A stretch of DNA of 64,000 nucleotides from Cryptomeria japonica (GCF_030272615.1 NC_081414.1:313321664-313385663), one strand, 5' to 3'. Positions 13,077 to 25,431 are shown, counted from the first letter of the stretch. Numbers and translations: made by a program. The notes: generated by a model from the sequence alone, not told the origin.

Positions 13077-13087
13077 TGGTATCAGAG
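13077..13087 (+). other. Primer-binding site (initiator tRNA-Met type)
   Basis: TGGTATCAGAG lies two bases after the LTR. It is the usual plant copia primer site, complementary to the 3' end of initiator tRNA-Met. Confidence 0.9.
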
Positions 13088-13130
13088 ATAGATCCTCTTG
13101 AAGAAGCTTGACCACTTGAGGAGATTCAAA

Positions 13131-13908
13131 ATGACAACTTATGTGTTCAAGAAGGAGAGTCCAAGATTTGATGGAAATAACTACACTATATGGAAGGACC
13201 GAATGGAAATCCACTTGAAATGTCATGGAGAAGAGTATTGGAAGATTACAAAGAATACCTATAATGTTCCTTAGAATGGACCGGTTATAGTTGTTGAGGT
13301 CAAGGATGTTGAACATAACATAAGGGCTAAGGAATCATTTCTGAGTGCCTTGACTGGTTTAGAGAGGACTAATGTGATGGGATTATAGACTACACATGAG
13401 ATCTGGGAGAAGTTAGAGACCTTGTATGAAGGAGATAAACATGTCAAAGTTGCTAAGATACAAAGTTTGAAAGGAAAGTATGAGATGTTGAAGATGGGAG
13501 AAGATGAGAACATATCTACCTTTATGGCTAAGGTGAATGAACTTGTCCTAGGTATTGGATGTGTCAGTGGAACTGTTGAAGAAGATGAGATTGTCACTGA
13601 AGTGCTGAGATCTTTGCCTCCTACTTACAAGCCTAAAGTAGCTGCTATTGATGAGATCCGAAGTGTGACCAATGTGACAAGGGACATGTTGGTTGGTAAG
13701 CTTGTTGCTTTTAAGTTGAGCGAGTTTGGAGTACATGGAAAATCCGAGACTGTAGTCATTGCCTTTGTATTCGGAAAGCAGAAGTATGATCCGATAGAGA
13801 GTTCATGTTGGGTTTCCAAATAGGAAAGGGAAAAGAGAGAGATGGAAGATCAGGAAAGAGAGCTAGATGAGCTTCTCATATCTATTATGTTACTGATGAA
13901 GGTGTGAC
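13131..13908 (+). pseudogene. Copia gag, broken
   Basis: The frame starts at ATG 13131 with the gag signature FDGNNYTIWKDRME typical of plant copia gag (UBN2/DUF4219 families). It continues through ISTFMAKVNELV and LRSLPPTYK. TAG stops lie at about 13272, 13387 and 13821, and the frame then shifts before pol at 13904. A CCHC zinc knuckle is not visible. It may be lost, since the sequence jumps from the gag core almost directly to the protease region. Gag normally packages the element RNA in cytoplasmic particles. Confidence 0.85.
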
Positions 13909-16900
13909 AAATGAAGAGTCTGAGAATGAGAATTTAGAAGACGAGCTTGTATTTATTGCTATCAAGGAAGATGATCCAGTACCAGTGAATTCTACAAGCT
14001 GCATTATTGAGGGGAAAGATTTAGCTACTAAGATTGAAGAGAAATATGAATGGGTAATTGACAACAACTGTTCACATCATATGATAGGTGATAAAAGAAA
14101 AATTATGAATATGGAAAGTTATGTTGGTGGTATAGTGAGATTTGGAGATGATAAAGCTTGTGTGATATGTGTTAGAGATTCAATTTCTTTTGATGGTAAG
14201 CATAATACTAACGATGACTTGTATGTTGAAGGTTTGAAGCATAATATTTTGAGTGTCGAACATATGGTTGACAAGAGATATGATTTACAATTCAAGAATG
14301 GTAAATGTAAGATTCTAAATTCCTCTGATTTAGAGATCACATCAAGGACTAAGACTAAAGGTAATATCTTTCATTTGAATGTTGGTGAGAAAAGTAGTTT
14401 GATTGCTCAAATTGATGAGAGTTTATTGTGGCATAGAAGGATGTGTCATGTTAATTTTGACTATACGATAAGGATAATCTCTACTCAAGTTGTTAGAGAT
14501 TTGCCTAAAATTGTGAATCCATCTAATCTGGTATGTAAAGAATGTCAATTGGGAAAACTAACAAGAACTACATTCAAGAGTAAGTTGTATTCATCTAATG
14601 GATTATTGGATCTTGTGTATATTGACTTGTGTGGTCCTACAAGAGTGAAAAGCATGAAGGGTGACAAATATTTCATGTTGTTGGTTGATGATTATTCTAG
14701 GATGATGTGGGTTACCTTTCAAAGGGAGAAATCAGAAGTGTTGGAGAAATTCAAGATATTCAAAGCTAAGGTGTAGACAGAGATAGAGTTGAAGCTGAAG
14801 TGCCTAAGATCTGATAGAGGAGGATAATTTACATCTGGTGAGTTTGATTCATTCCGTAAGAGGAATGGAATTAGAAGACAGTTATCTGCTCCTAGAATCC
14901 CTCAGCAAAATGGAGTTGTTGAAAGGAAGAACATAACCATTTTGGATGCTTCTAGGACTATGTTGATAGAAGGAAATATTGCACAAACCTTTTGGAGAGA
15001 AGTTGTTAGCATTATTGTTTACACATTCAACTGGGTGCATCTAAAAGGTGATTCTGATAAGACTCCTTATGAGCTATAGTTTGGTCATATCCTACATTTA
15101 GATATTTTAGAATTTTGGAAGTAAATGTTATATCAAAAGAGATGAGGATATAGGGAAGTTTGATGCAAGATGTGATGAAGGAATTTTCTTGGGATATTCC
15201 ACAAAGAGAAAGGCCTACCAATGTTACAATAAGAGGTTTAGAAAGATAGTGGCGAGTGCAAATGTGAAGGTTGATGAATGTCATGGAAAGCAGATCAGAG
15301 CAAGCAGATATGAATCTGATGATCAAGATGTTATATTCAAAGCCTGTGCAAACTGAGATCATAAAGCAGAATGCTCTGGTAGAGATAGTTAATCCAGATA
15401 TTGTTGTTGTTGGTGAAGAAGTTAAAAATCCTAACAATCAGTTTAATTAGAAAACTTCGAGGTATGTAAGAATGAATCATTCAAAAAATCAGATTATTGG
15501 TGATAAAAATAAAGGTGTGATGACTAGGAGAAGGATTGTTGTTGAAGAGATATGTTTGATTTCAAAGATTGAACCTAAAGATGTTGCAAAAGCTTGTAAA
15601 ATGAAAATTGGATAAAATCTATGGAAGAAGAGTTGAATCAAATTGAGAAGAATAACACTTGGGAACTTGTTCCAAGACCTAAAGACAAGAATGTAATTGG
15701 CACTAAATGGGTGTTCCAAAATAAATTGAATGAAGCTAGTGAAGTGGTTAAAAACAAAGAAAGACTGGTATGTAAATGTTGTTCTCGGATGGAAGGAATT
15801 GATTATGAGGATACTTTTTCTCTGGTAGATATAATTGAAGTTGTTAGATTACTGCTTGCATATGCTGCTTACAAGAATTTCAAGGTATACCATATGGATG
15901 TTAAGTCAGCCTTTTTGAATGGTGATTTGGAAGAGAAGGTCTACATTGAGCAACCAAATGAATTTTCATTATCAGATGAAGGAGACATGGTATGCAAATT
16001 AAAGAAAGCACTCTATGGACTTAACAAGCCCCTAGAGCTTGGTATGCTAGATTGGACAAGTATTTGATGAAGTTGGGATTCTGTAAAGGTACTATTGATA
16101 GTAATTTATACTTAAGGTTGATAATGACAACATTTTGATTGTTAAAGTTTGTGTTGATGATATTAGTTTTGGAGGAGATGATGACTTGAGTATGAAGTTT
16201 GCTAATGATATGCAAAAAGAGTATGAGATGGCTATGATAGGTGAAATGCAATTCTTCTTAGGACTACAAATTTCACAAATTGACAAAGGCATTTTCATTC
16301 CTCAATCTAAGTATGTGAAGGAATTGTGGAAAAAGTTTGGGTTAGATGACCCTAAACCTGTTGGAACTCCTATGGTGTTTGGATGTAAGCAGTCTAAGCA
16401 TGACGAATCTCAAAAAGTTAGTCAGACTTTGTATAGATCTATGGTTCGTGGACTATTGTACTTGACTTAGACTAGACCAGATATTATGCATGTTGTTTGT
16501 CATTGTGCTAGATTTCAATTTGATCCTAAAGAGAGTCATGTTACTGCTGTGAAGAGGATTTTCAGATACTTGAAGGGGACAATTGACTATGGTTTATGGT
16601 ATCCAAAGAATGATGATTTCATGTTATGTCCTTATACTGATGTTGATTGGGCAGCTGATGTAGATGACCAAAAGAGCACTACCGATGGAGCTTTCTTTTT
16701 GGGGAAGAAGTTGGTTTCATGGTCCAATAAGAAACAAGATGTTGTATCTATATCTATTGCAGAAGACGAATACATTGCTGCTGCTGCTAGCAACTGTACT
16801 CAGGTAGTTTGGATGAAACAGATGTTGAAGGATATTAGAGTTGTTTATGATGAGCCTACTGTTATATACTGTAGTAATTCAAGTGCTATCAATATTTCCA

Positions 16901-17106
16901 AGAATATGGTACTGCATTCTAAAATAATGCATAAATCAATTAAGTATCATTTCTTGAGGGAGAAAGTCAGTGATGAAGAAGTCAGATTGGAGTATGTATC
17001 TACAAATGATTGGATTGCCGATATTTTTACTAAGCCTTTGCCTGCAGATACATTTGTATATTTGAGAGATAATTTAGGGGTCTCTTCCCCTCCTTATGAG
17101 AACTAG
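13904..17106 (+). pseudogene. Copia pol (protease, integrase, RT, RNase H), broken
   Basis: Protease: WVIDNNCSHHM, where the family has D-S-G, so the catalytic loop is altered. GAG-pre-integrase and zinc finger: LLWHRRMCHVNF to CKECQLGK. Integrase catalytic residues: Asp in VYIDLCGP, Asp in RSDRGG, Glu in VVERKN. RT starts near 15621 (WELVPRP, TKWVFQNK, MDVKSAFLNG); its active site reads VCVDDI instead of YVDD. RNase H is near 16620-17050: YTDVDW kept, YCSNSSAI where YCDN is usual. Stops lie at about 14774, 14825, 15078, 15121 and 16468, with frameshifts between about 15120 and 15620, at about 16030 and at about 16110. It ends with KPLPADTF, the usual copia C terminus. Confidence 0.93.
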
Positions 17107-17449
17107 ATGCATTGAGATGCATCAATCTGGTGGACTTTAAAGTCTTATCTTCTTATCCAGATTGATGAGTTGGTGCTGCTACTCAGCAGGAGTAGACAGT
17201 GAGTGATTTAGATGTTCAAATTTGTGTGTTTATCCTAAGGGGGAGAGATTGTCCTTCTTAGAGGAAGAGAATAATGATTTGGTTATGTCTTTGGCATTGT
17301 TGTCAAAGGGGAGAGAAGCATGTGAAAAATTGTCTTATCTTTGAAGCTTTATGTGCATGATCTTAGGAGGAGTTTGTTGGAGATTGTTGGTGTTGAATTA
17401 TTCCTTTGCATTGATTGTTTTTCACATTCATATGTTGCCATCAATTCCA

Positions 17450-17459
17450 AAGGGGGAGA
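17450..17459 (+). other. Polypurine tract of the copia element
   Basis: AAGGGGGAGA directly before the 3' LTR start (TGTTGG at 17461). Confidence 0.88.
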
Positions 17460-17460
17460 T

Positions 17461-18818
17461 TGTTGGATATTGTTGTTGCTAGGATATGTTGTTGTCATTG
17501 ATGTCAACATAATCTTGTTCTTTGGTGCTCCGGTGATTGCAAAGAGTTGATCTGGTTGGTTTATCTGATTGGGATGTTGAATCAACTAGAGATACTTCAT
17601 TCTTTATTGGTTTCAGTGATCTAAAAGTTTACTTGATCATATCATTTGATTCAGATTGAGGTTTGGCCTTTCTGTTCAGTGGTTGGCAATTTGGTATTTG
17701 ATATGTTGTGCTCCGGTATGATCATATCTTAAGTTGTGGATTTGGGAAAGTGTTTTGGATGTTTGTGTGTATCTTTATTTCAGATGGTTCATGATTTGGT
17801 GCTTCGCAAGTTATCTTTCTAGTCTAAATTGTTGTCGTTTAGTGTTTTTGAGTGTTAACATGTTGATTGATGAAGATATGATTAAGTGGTGTTGGTGTTG
17901 GTGCAGCTATTGCGGATGGTTCTAACATGCTTGTTGGTGTTTCCTAATCATGTCCTATTTGTTTTGGTGGTGCGAATTGATCATTGTGCACATTATTGAA
18001 GATCTTATGGGTTCAGTGATGTTCTTCATGTTATGAGGTATTTTATGTAGTATAGCGTGTTGCGGTTCATCTTGGTGAAATTCCTGGTGGTGTTGCACGT
18101 TTGAGGATTTGATTTAAATCTATTCTATATCGTCTATGGCATTATATTGGTTCGGTGGTTTATTTATGTATCGTGTGATATAATTTTGTAATTGGGTGTT
18201 GAGGGTTTGAGCCAACCTTGTAGTCAAGGTTGATGAATCATATAAATAGGTGTTAGATTCATGTAATTCAGGTATGGTGGTTGTGTTTGCGATATCAGAG
18301 AGTGGTGTATGTGTGAATAAGTAAAATTCATCTTTGGGTGTGATGTATTGAGTAGAGATTGTTGTAGAGAAGACAAATGAGCTTAACCGAAACTACCATA
18401 AGGGATTAGGAGATGTTATTCTTTCAGTTCATCTGAACCAGATTGTAGTCCGAACATTATTGTAAGGTAGTGAACTTTCCCTTAGGGTTGGAGCCTTCTG
18501 GGTTATTATATTCTAAGCAATGAGCTCTAGGCAGTGTGCCTGAATGCATGTGCATTCCCCATTGTAATATTCACACATATTATTGCAGAGTATCATCTTA
18601 TTGTGGGTAGGTTCTCACAGTGGTTTTTTCCTTAACTGAGTTTTCCACGTCAAATACTAGGTGTCATGTGTATTATTGTTATTGTGTTTTATCTTTATTC
18701 TTGTTGCAGCTGATCAGATTTGAGATTGTGCTTAAATTGTTTAATCCGGTGAAAATTGATTCAACCCCCCTCCCCCCCCCCCCCCCCTTGCAATTTTCCT
18801 TTATTGTGGTTGCCAACA
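17461..18818 (+). repeat. 3' LTR of the copia element
   Basis: 1358 bp, colinear with the 5' LTR, TATA box at 18241. Near its end a C tract (18765-18787, broken by one T) replaces the shorter CCCCCCC of the 5' copy and explains part of the length difference. Confidence 0.93.
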
Positions 18819-18823
18819 CTATC
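18819..18823. repeat. Right target-site duplication of the copia element
   Basis: CTATC, paired with CTATT at 11734-11738, one mismatch. Confidence 0.6.
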
Positions 18824-19766
18824 AACATTATTAATGCATAGACATGCGATATCACATGAGAAAACATTCACATATAAGATTGAAAAGAATATACAAATCA
18901 AGCATACATTTAGGGATAACACACAAATACATGAACATAATCAAATATATAAAATTTGTTGTTTTCAATTGGTTGCATTGGCTTGTGCTTAACATGTATT
19001 TGATATTTTTGACATACATCATCTTTAATGAATTCAATGTACAAAAATGTGTTTTTAATGGAAAACTGAATTTTATACTTATTGTAACCAATCGAATGAA
19101 GAAAAATGTCATTTTTATAATAATTTAAAAAAAAAATAAAAATTAGACTATAAGCTTTTTATTGGGACTAATAAGAGGATATTCTTGTATCCTTTAATGT
19201 TGCATACATTTTTGGTGATGGATCTACATGTATCTTCTAGAAAATTGTATTTATGACTATCTTCATGAGATTGCATAGTGGGGGACTATTTGACTCTCAT
19301 TCAGAGGTTTCATCAAGAAGAAAACTACTTGTACTTGTTTGTCAAACACTAAATGAGGTAAGTGAGACATGATAAGTTTGAGAGAAGCAATGAAAACATG
19401 TATTTTTTTGAGAGTTGGCATAGTGGGCAGGGTTTGTTGTTAATTGTTATGATAGTCTTAAGAGCAGTCAGAAGGCATTGAAGATAGGGTAGTGCAAAAG
19501 AGAAATGGTAAAAAAATTTCATGAAGAATGATGGATGACAGTGACAAAGACAATCTACAATATTATAACAGTGAAAGTCTATGAAGGACAGTGACATTTT
19601 TGTCTCGTGAATCACTTGTTAAAGGAGAATGGTGAAAGGAGGGTCCTATAACATATGAAAGAGACTTCTTAAAACCCTCACTTAGTCATTGTTTTGTTTA
19701 CATTTGCAATGAAGGTCTTACATATGAATTGTCATTGAGATTTAGACAAGGAGACATTCATAAGGT
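18824..19766. other. Intergenic DNA, no gene seen
   Basis: AT-rich with short frames on both strands and no recognisable protein similarity. Confidence 0.4.
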
Positions 19767-20000
19767 CATGGAGTTTGAGTTTGTCACCATTTGAGGGCTA
19801 TGCTCTATTTTGTGTTACTCAGATAACTGTCACTATGAAAGCCTCCCAAATCCCTATCAGATGTGAATATTATTGTCAAAAATATTATCAAAATTCTTGT
19901 TGTGGAGGTTAATATCTTAGAGATTTGTAGGAAAGGGTACAACGAGAATAATGACAGTCTTAGCTTGTGAAGTACACAGTGCCAATCAAGTGAAATGGGC
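19767..20000 (+). repeat. Dispersed ~235-bp repeat, copy 1
   Basis: Direct repeat of 24020-24256. Both share GGAGTTTGAGTTTGT, CTATGAAAGCCTCCCAAA, TTGTTGTGGAGGTTAAT and AACACAGTGCCAATCAAGTG-like words in the same order. The reverse strand is open in both copies, but I see no family match and no reason to call it a gene. Confidence 0.85.
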
Positions 20001-22048
20001 AATGCAGATAAGGTTGTAAGAAATAATGTAGAGATAGTCCTTCAAAGAATAAAGACCCTATCGAAATTCATAGTTAAAAGACTATGACCAAGTGAACCTC
20101 AAATCCTAGGTGCCAAGACCATTGGCAAAGGGTGATGTCAATTGTTACGCATATCCAAAGCCCTACCAATGCTGCAATTTTATTTTTATGTGTCTCACAA
20201 TACAATGAGTTTCTCAAGTCAAATAGAATCTATATCATGTCGAAAAATTATTTATGTGAATGTTTTTTCTAGACCTTTTTAAATATTGTTTAATTTTGAA
20301 AAGGCTAAAATAGACATGTATTGGCATAACAAAATGCATAAATTCCATATTAATAAATAGAGTATATTCAGTTTTAAGGTATAAAGGGAAAATTTGTCTT
20401 TTTCTGAGGAGATTTTGGGATAACATTTATTGGCTCTCTCATTGGATTTCTCTTGATAGGTGCTTGGGGTTATGTTTGATTATTTTTGCATAGTGATTGA
20501 CTTGGAAGAGCTCAGCATGTAAAAAGGAAAGAGAGTTCTCCTTAGGAAGTAATCCTAGTTTTTTATTTTAATAATTGTATTTAAACTAGTTATTTTTTGT
20601 TATGATCATACCCATAATAGGTGGAGAATGTTCTTCCCTATAGTTTATTTCATGGAAAGAATAGATAGTTTAATTGTAATTGACTGCTCATTTGTCTAAC
20701 TTGCATTTCAACTGCATAACCAAATAGTTAGCATCAGATCATAATTTCGTTAGCAATCAGAAAATAATGGATTACATAGTATTCCACTCAAATTCTATCT
20801 GTCCAAGCAAGAAGAATATCTGAACTAGAGTAGTTTAAGAGATCACTTACGAGTATTATTGCCATAAGTAGAAGACAGTGACCGTGCTACAGATCGATTT
20901 CACAACCTTGATATATTTAGTCCCTGCTCTGTACCATTCTCTTGGGATTGCTAGAGCTTCCATGAAGATTACAACTTGAGGTTTATGTAAGGACCACCAT
21001 AAAATCAAATTAACATAATCTAAAAATTACATATTAACAAGAATACATTAATGTTACATGTACAAATATATAAGATAGAGACATAAAATTATATTTTGAC
21101 ATATAAAGTTAGAGATCATAGGCTGATAAGAAGATATATCATAAGGAAGCATAATACCTTTACAATAGACCACATGGTCAAATACAATGAACACATAGGA
21201 TATGAATCATGATGACTACCATGATAGGACTCCCGACATCTGTCTCCCTCGAACACATCACAAGTGAGAACATTGTCGGAGTGCGTTTCTACCCTACCAC
21301 AAAGTAGTTACACTTCTCTAGAATCTTTCATGACACAAAAGATACCTAGCCCAGCACGAAGAAGACTAGCAATGTGATACTGGCAAGAGTAATGGAATAT
21401 GTGCAACATGATATATCCACATTCAAACCCCAATGCAACAATCTCATTGGCACTCAAGACGCATATAACAAAAATATGAAGGCAAAAGCAATAATCCTTG
21501 CTTAACTATCTAAAATCATTTCGATATCTTAGTTCTATTTATTCTAAGAGGTAAGCGTAACTTGAGTTTATCTCAAACATGGAGAAAACACAAGATGCAT
21601 TCATGCATACATAAGAATATGACAACTTCATCTTTGTAGCAACTAGAAATATTCAAAACATTAAGTAAACAAAATGCTTAAAGACATTCAGATACATTAT
21701 GAACAATAATATCTTCTTGATATCCTTTTTAGAGGTTTGAAATCCATTTCAAACACGTTTATTTAAAGGATATTCAAGTATACAGTTTGTGAGTTAGAAT
21801 GCCATCCAAAAAGGTAAATGAAATAAACATTACATCAAAATCTATGAAAATTTTACTAAAATAGATGTCTTTGTGTTACCATTCTCCAAACATAAGACAA
21901 CATAAGCTAATAAAGACGCTAATCTACTTTGATTTAAATGAGCAACTAACCAACTATGTTTACCTCTTGTTAAGGGTAGAACACTTCATTATTCAATATA
22001 GGAGGAACTACATGATACCCACTAAAGATGTTGAATTAGGACTTAACC
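20001..22048. other. Intergenic DNA, no gene seen
   Basis: No supported gene, RNA or structured repeat. AT-rich throughout. Confidence 0.4.
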
Positions 22049-22056
22049 ATCCCATG
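22049..22056. repeat. Left 8-bp target-site duplication of the hAT MITE
   Basis: ATCCCATG, identical to 22836-22843. Confidence 0.95.
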
Positions 22057-22835
22057 CAGGCCTGGAATTTGACAGGCTATATGGCCGTTTTTTCACTTTT
22101 AGATCTCGTATATTACAACTAATAAAATTAGTGGACCGTAAGTATCGACACGCTATTTTTTCCACAAACCGTATATTTGAAACTTAAAATTATTAATAAG
22201 CCGTAAAATATTATAATAGGTAATATATATTGATATATATTATTTTACAATGTTTATTATAAATATATGAATTTATTTAGAATATTTTAAAATGGTATGA
22301 TTAAGATATAATTATTTCTAATTTTATATTATTTTTATATGAATTTTTAGTATGTTTTTCTTATATAAATTTAGAAACTTTGTCAATTTAGTTTTTAATA
22401 TTTTTTAAAGATTGTCTTAAATATCAATATAGAAACTTCTAACAATTGAAATGATAAGATATAAGCATTTCTAATTTTTTAAAATATTGTAATAAAAAAA
22501 TCTAAAATGGTTTCTATTTTTATAATAAACAAGATTGTTGGGTTGAATTTAGAAACTTACAAGTAAATTTAAGATTTTTTTAGTGCATTACTAATTTATC
22601 ATTGTTTTTCAAAGTTTTACTTTTTTTAATGGAATTATTTCTTTTCACCTCAACTGAATTTTATTGGAACTTCAATTCTATGAAGCTTAAAGAATTTATA
22701 TTAAACTATTCACAAATTAAAAAAAAAATTACACTTAACATTTTTTTAAAAACATAAAATGAAAGGCATTAAAATTACTAAACCGTCATAAAAAATTATA
22801 TGACAGGCAGGGGTGACCGTCAAATTCCAGGCCTG
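22057..22835. mobile_element. Non-autonomous hAT-type element (MITE), 779 bp
   Basis: The ends are perfect 17-bp terminal inverted repeats: CAGGCCTGGAATTTGAC at 22057-22073 and its complement at 22819-22835. They are flanked by a perfect 8-bp direct repeat, ATCCCATG. An 8-bp duplication with CAGGSC-type ends is the hallmark of the hAT superfamily. The interior is very AT-rich with no transposase frame, so it would need a transposase from elsewhere. Perfect ends and flanks suggest it is younger than the copia element. Confidence 0.92.
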
Positions 22836-22843
22836 ATCCCATG
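22836..22843. repeat. Right 8-bp target-site duplication of the hAT MITE
   Basis: ATCCCATG, identical to 22049-22056. Confidence 0.95.
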
Positions 22844-24019
22844 GTTTCCTTGTCCTAAGTGCATCTAAGAAAATGTACTTCTAGAATAGAAACTAATTTC
22901 AAGGCATGTGTGGGTTTCCAGTCTCACGTGGCTCTACATTTAATTCGCCCAAATTGAGCTTTTCCTCCAACTCAAGTTTCTTTCTTTATATCAACAAATG
23001 CATGCCCTTTAAGAATCGGTCAACTATAGTTTTAATTTGACTTTTGCTTGGTTTTTTTTTAATTTTAACTTTAATTTTTACTTGTGCTTTATAAAGCAAC
23101 ATTAGTATGAAATAAGATGTTTACTATTTCTCTAATAAAATTTTGGTTTACTTCCACTCAACATGCATAAAAATAAAAACAAACCCATTCTTACTTTTTA
23201 CTTTTAAAATAAAAGTTTTCTTCTTATTTAATTTATCTTTATTAAATTTAGTTTATTTAAAATAAATAAATATTTTATTTATAATAAAACATGTTCTTTA
23301 ATTAGAAATACATTCTTTTTATCTAAACTACATTACAAACAATTTTTTTATAATAATATTAATATAATTTCTTATTTTATTATATTTAGGATTTTTTTTT
23401 ATAAAAGCAATATATATTTATTAAAATATTAAAATAATGTAATAAGAAATCATATTTTGTGATTAAATAAATTATAATTAATTTAACTATTAAATAATAA
23501 TTATAAAAATAATAAAGGTCCTGACGGTTTAGCAAGAGATACAGAAAAACAATTCCTTTATTATTTCATGGGAAAAAATGCATATAAAAATGACCAATCC
23601 AAAGAGAAGAAGACGCATGTGTATTGAAATAACTCACAATTTAGATATGCCAGAGCAAAGATAAAAAGCACATTGAGAAGCATCGAAAATCCCAACAAAG
23701 TAGAAACTCCTAGCACATATCAATATCATCGAGTAAATGCTATGGCTCTCCTTCACTGCCACATCCAAATTTGTGATGTTTTGTGTGTTCTAAAAGAGAA
23801 TTGCATTACAAGAAACAAATCATTTTGGGGCAAAAATAGGAAAGGAATCTTTGTAATTTAAAATTCACTTCAAGGAAAATTATGATTTTATCATCCACAT
23901 CCATTGTAGTTCAATATTTTATTCAGGATTAATAATATGCTATAGACATTTGTTCTATGATGCTATCTAATAACAACGAGTTCTGAATACATGAAAATAA
24001 GGTGGATAACTTAAAAGTC
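22844..24019. other. AT-rich intergenic DNA, no gene seen
   Basis: 23030-23520 is almost entirely A/T with runs of T and ATAAAT words. No coding or RNA feature supported. Confidence 0.45.
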
Positions 24020-24256
24020 CATGGAGTTTGAGTTTGTGTCACCGTTTGAGGGCCATGCTCTATTTTGTGTTATTTAGATAACCCCCACTATGAAAGCCTC
24101 CCAAAACCATATTAAATGTCAATATTACTGTTAAAAATATTTTCAAAATCCTTGTTGTGGAGGTTAATGTCTTAGAGATTTGTAGGAAAGGGTACAAAGA
24201 GGATAATGATAGTCTTAGCTTGTGAAGAACACAGTGCCAATCAAGTGATAAGGGCG
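24020..24256 (+). repeat. Dispersed ~235-bp repeat, copy 2
   Basis: Same orientation as 19767-20000. Its right edge coincides with the outer edge of the left arm of the SDR inverted duplication, which may mark a rearrangement breakpoint. Confidence 0.85.
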
Positions 24257-24434
24257 TACACATTTATCTCGAGTAATCAATAAACCATATATATCATTAT
24301 GGAATCCTTAGAATATGAATCAACCAAGGGTCCAAAAGGAATCCCATTATTACAATCTAAATCATAGATGTCAAACTAAGCAATCACTGAAACAAATAAA
24401 CAATATGTGATGGGGCAGTTCCCAATGGGGGTGT

Positions 24435-25352
24435 TTAGCCTACAACAGTGAATCCACCATCCACAACAAGATTAAGACCACTCACATAACTTGCTTCATC
24501 ACTGGCCAAATACAGAGCAGCCCCTGCAATATCTTCCTCTTTAAGAGTAACCCCCTTTAAGTTCCCAACACTATTAGCCCACTCTTCCACCATGGCCCTG
24601 CCCTTCCCCTCCCCTGAAGAACCATTCTCTTCCATAAGCTTGACTGCCATATGAGTGGCAATGATAGAAGGTGACACACAATTCACTCTGATTCCAAACT
24701 TCCCCAGCTCAGCAGCGCCACTTTTGGACAACCCAACAACAGCATGTTTAGCAGCAGTGTAAGCATAAGACATGCCGCCGCCCAAAACTGCTGCAACGCT
24801 GGCCGTGGAAATTATGCAGCCCTTTTGAGCTGGGATCATCACTCGGGCTGCATGCTTCATCCCATGCAAAACTCCCTTTGCATTTACGTTCATAACAATC
24901 TCGAATTGTTTGCAATCGTACTCTGCAACGGTCCCTTTCTGGGCATCTGCTGTGCCGGCATTGTTGAACATGATGTCCAGTTGCCCGTGTTTTTGCATGG
25001 CCAAATCTACGGCAGCACTAACATCCGCCTCTTTGCTCACATCGCAGTGGATGAAAGTCGCCCATGGAGACAGAGCTTGTGCCAGTTTTTCCCCTGCTTC
25101 GTCTGAAATGTCGGCGATTATCACTTTGGCTCCGTGTTTTGTGAAGAGCCGGACACAGGCTTCTCCAATGCCTGACGCCCCGCCTGTGATTATTGCCACT
25201 TTGCCTTCCAATCTGCATTTCATGAGCAATTTGTAACTTTGATCAATGAATGATACAACTAAATAACTCAAAACATCGTTTTTTAAGTATGACAGCCCTT
25301 AAAAATTTATTGGAAAATACAAAGCAAATTACCTTCTCTGTGTACAAGCCAT
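24435..25352 (-). CDS. Short-chain dehydrogenase/reductase, SDR110C-like (gene A)
   Basis: Two exons: 25352-25333 (20 nt) and 25212-24435, with a 120-bp GT-AG intron, coding 265 residues. I chose the ATG at 25352 because splicing gives MACTQRRLEGKVAIITGG, the normal SDR N terminus, and a TATA box lies about 80 bp upstream. An unspliced reading would add an atypical leader. Cofactor motif TGGASGIG is at 16-23. Asp41, after the second strand, favours NAD(H). NNAG is at 90-93. The catalytic set is Asn117, Ser145, Tyr158 and Lys162 (YTAAK). The C terminus has LNLVVDGGFT. Length and motifs fit classical plant SDRs near secoisolariciresinol dehydrogenase, momilactone A synthase and ABA2; the substrate cannot be told. 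No signal peptide, so probably cytosolic. It differs from gene B at seven residues. Confidence 0.92.
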
Positions 25353-25431
25353 GGCTGTAAAAATTGCAGACAGAAAGCTTAAAAGTTACGGAGATTAGCT
25401 TGAGATAATGGTGAAGCAGAGTAGAGGCAGT

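Larger units (their letters stand above)
11739..18818 (+). mobile_element. Full-length but inactive Ty1/copia retrotransposon, about 7.1 kb
   Basis: Both LTRs (11739-13074 and 17461-18818) begin TGTTGG and end CAACA. A tRNA-Met type primer site follows the left LTR and a polypurine tract precedes the right one. The domain order gag, protease, integrase, RT, RNase H is the copia order. A hand comparison of the first ~240 bases of the LTRs shows about 17 mismatches, roughly 7 percent. Every coding part carries stops or frameshifts and several catalytic residues are changed, so it cannot move by itself. It is the best-preserved LTR element in the window. Confidence 0.95.

Noticed and set aside
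18765-18787. C-run as an assembly gap or sequencing artefact
   Set aside because: The 5' LTR has a shorter C-run at the same place, so slippage at a natural homopolymer is enough. Its exact length may still be unreliable.
25018-25236. Open frames on the opposite strand and other frame of the SDR exons (also 29815-30304)
   Set aside because: They are shadows of the strongly supported SDR coding frame; the same shadows appear in both paralogues because the DNA is nearly identical.
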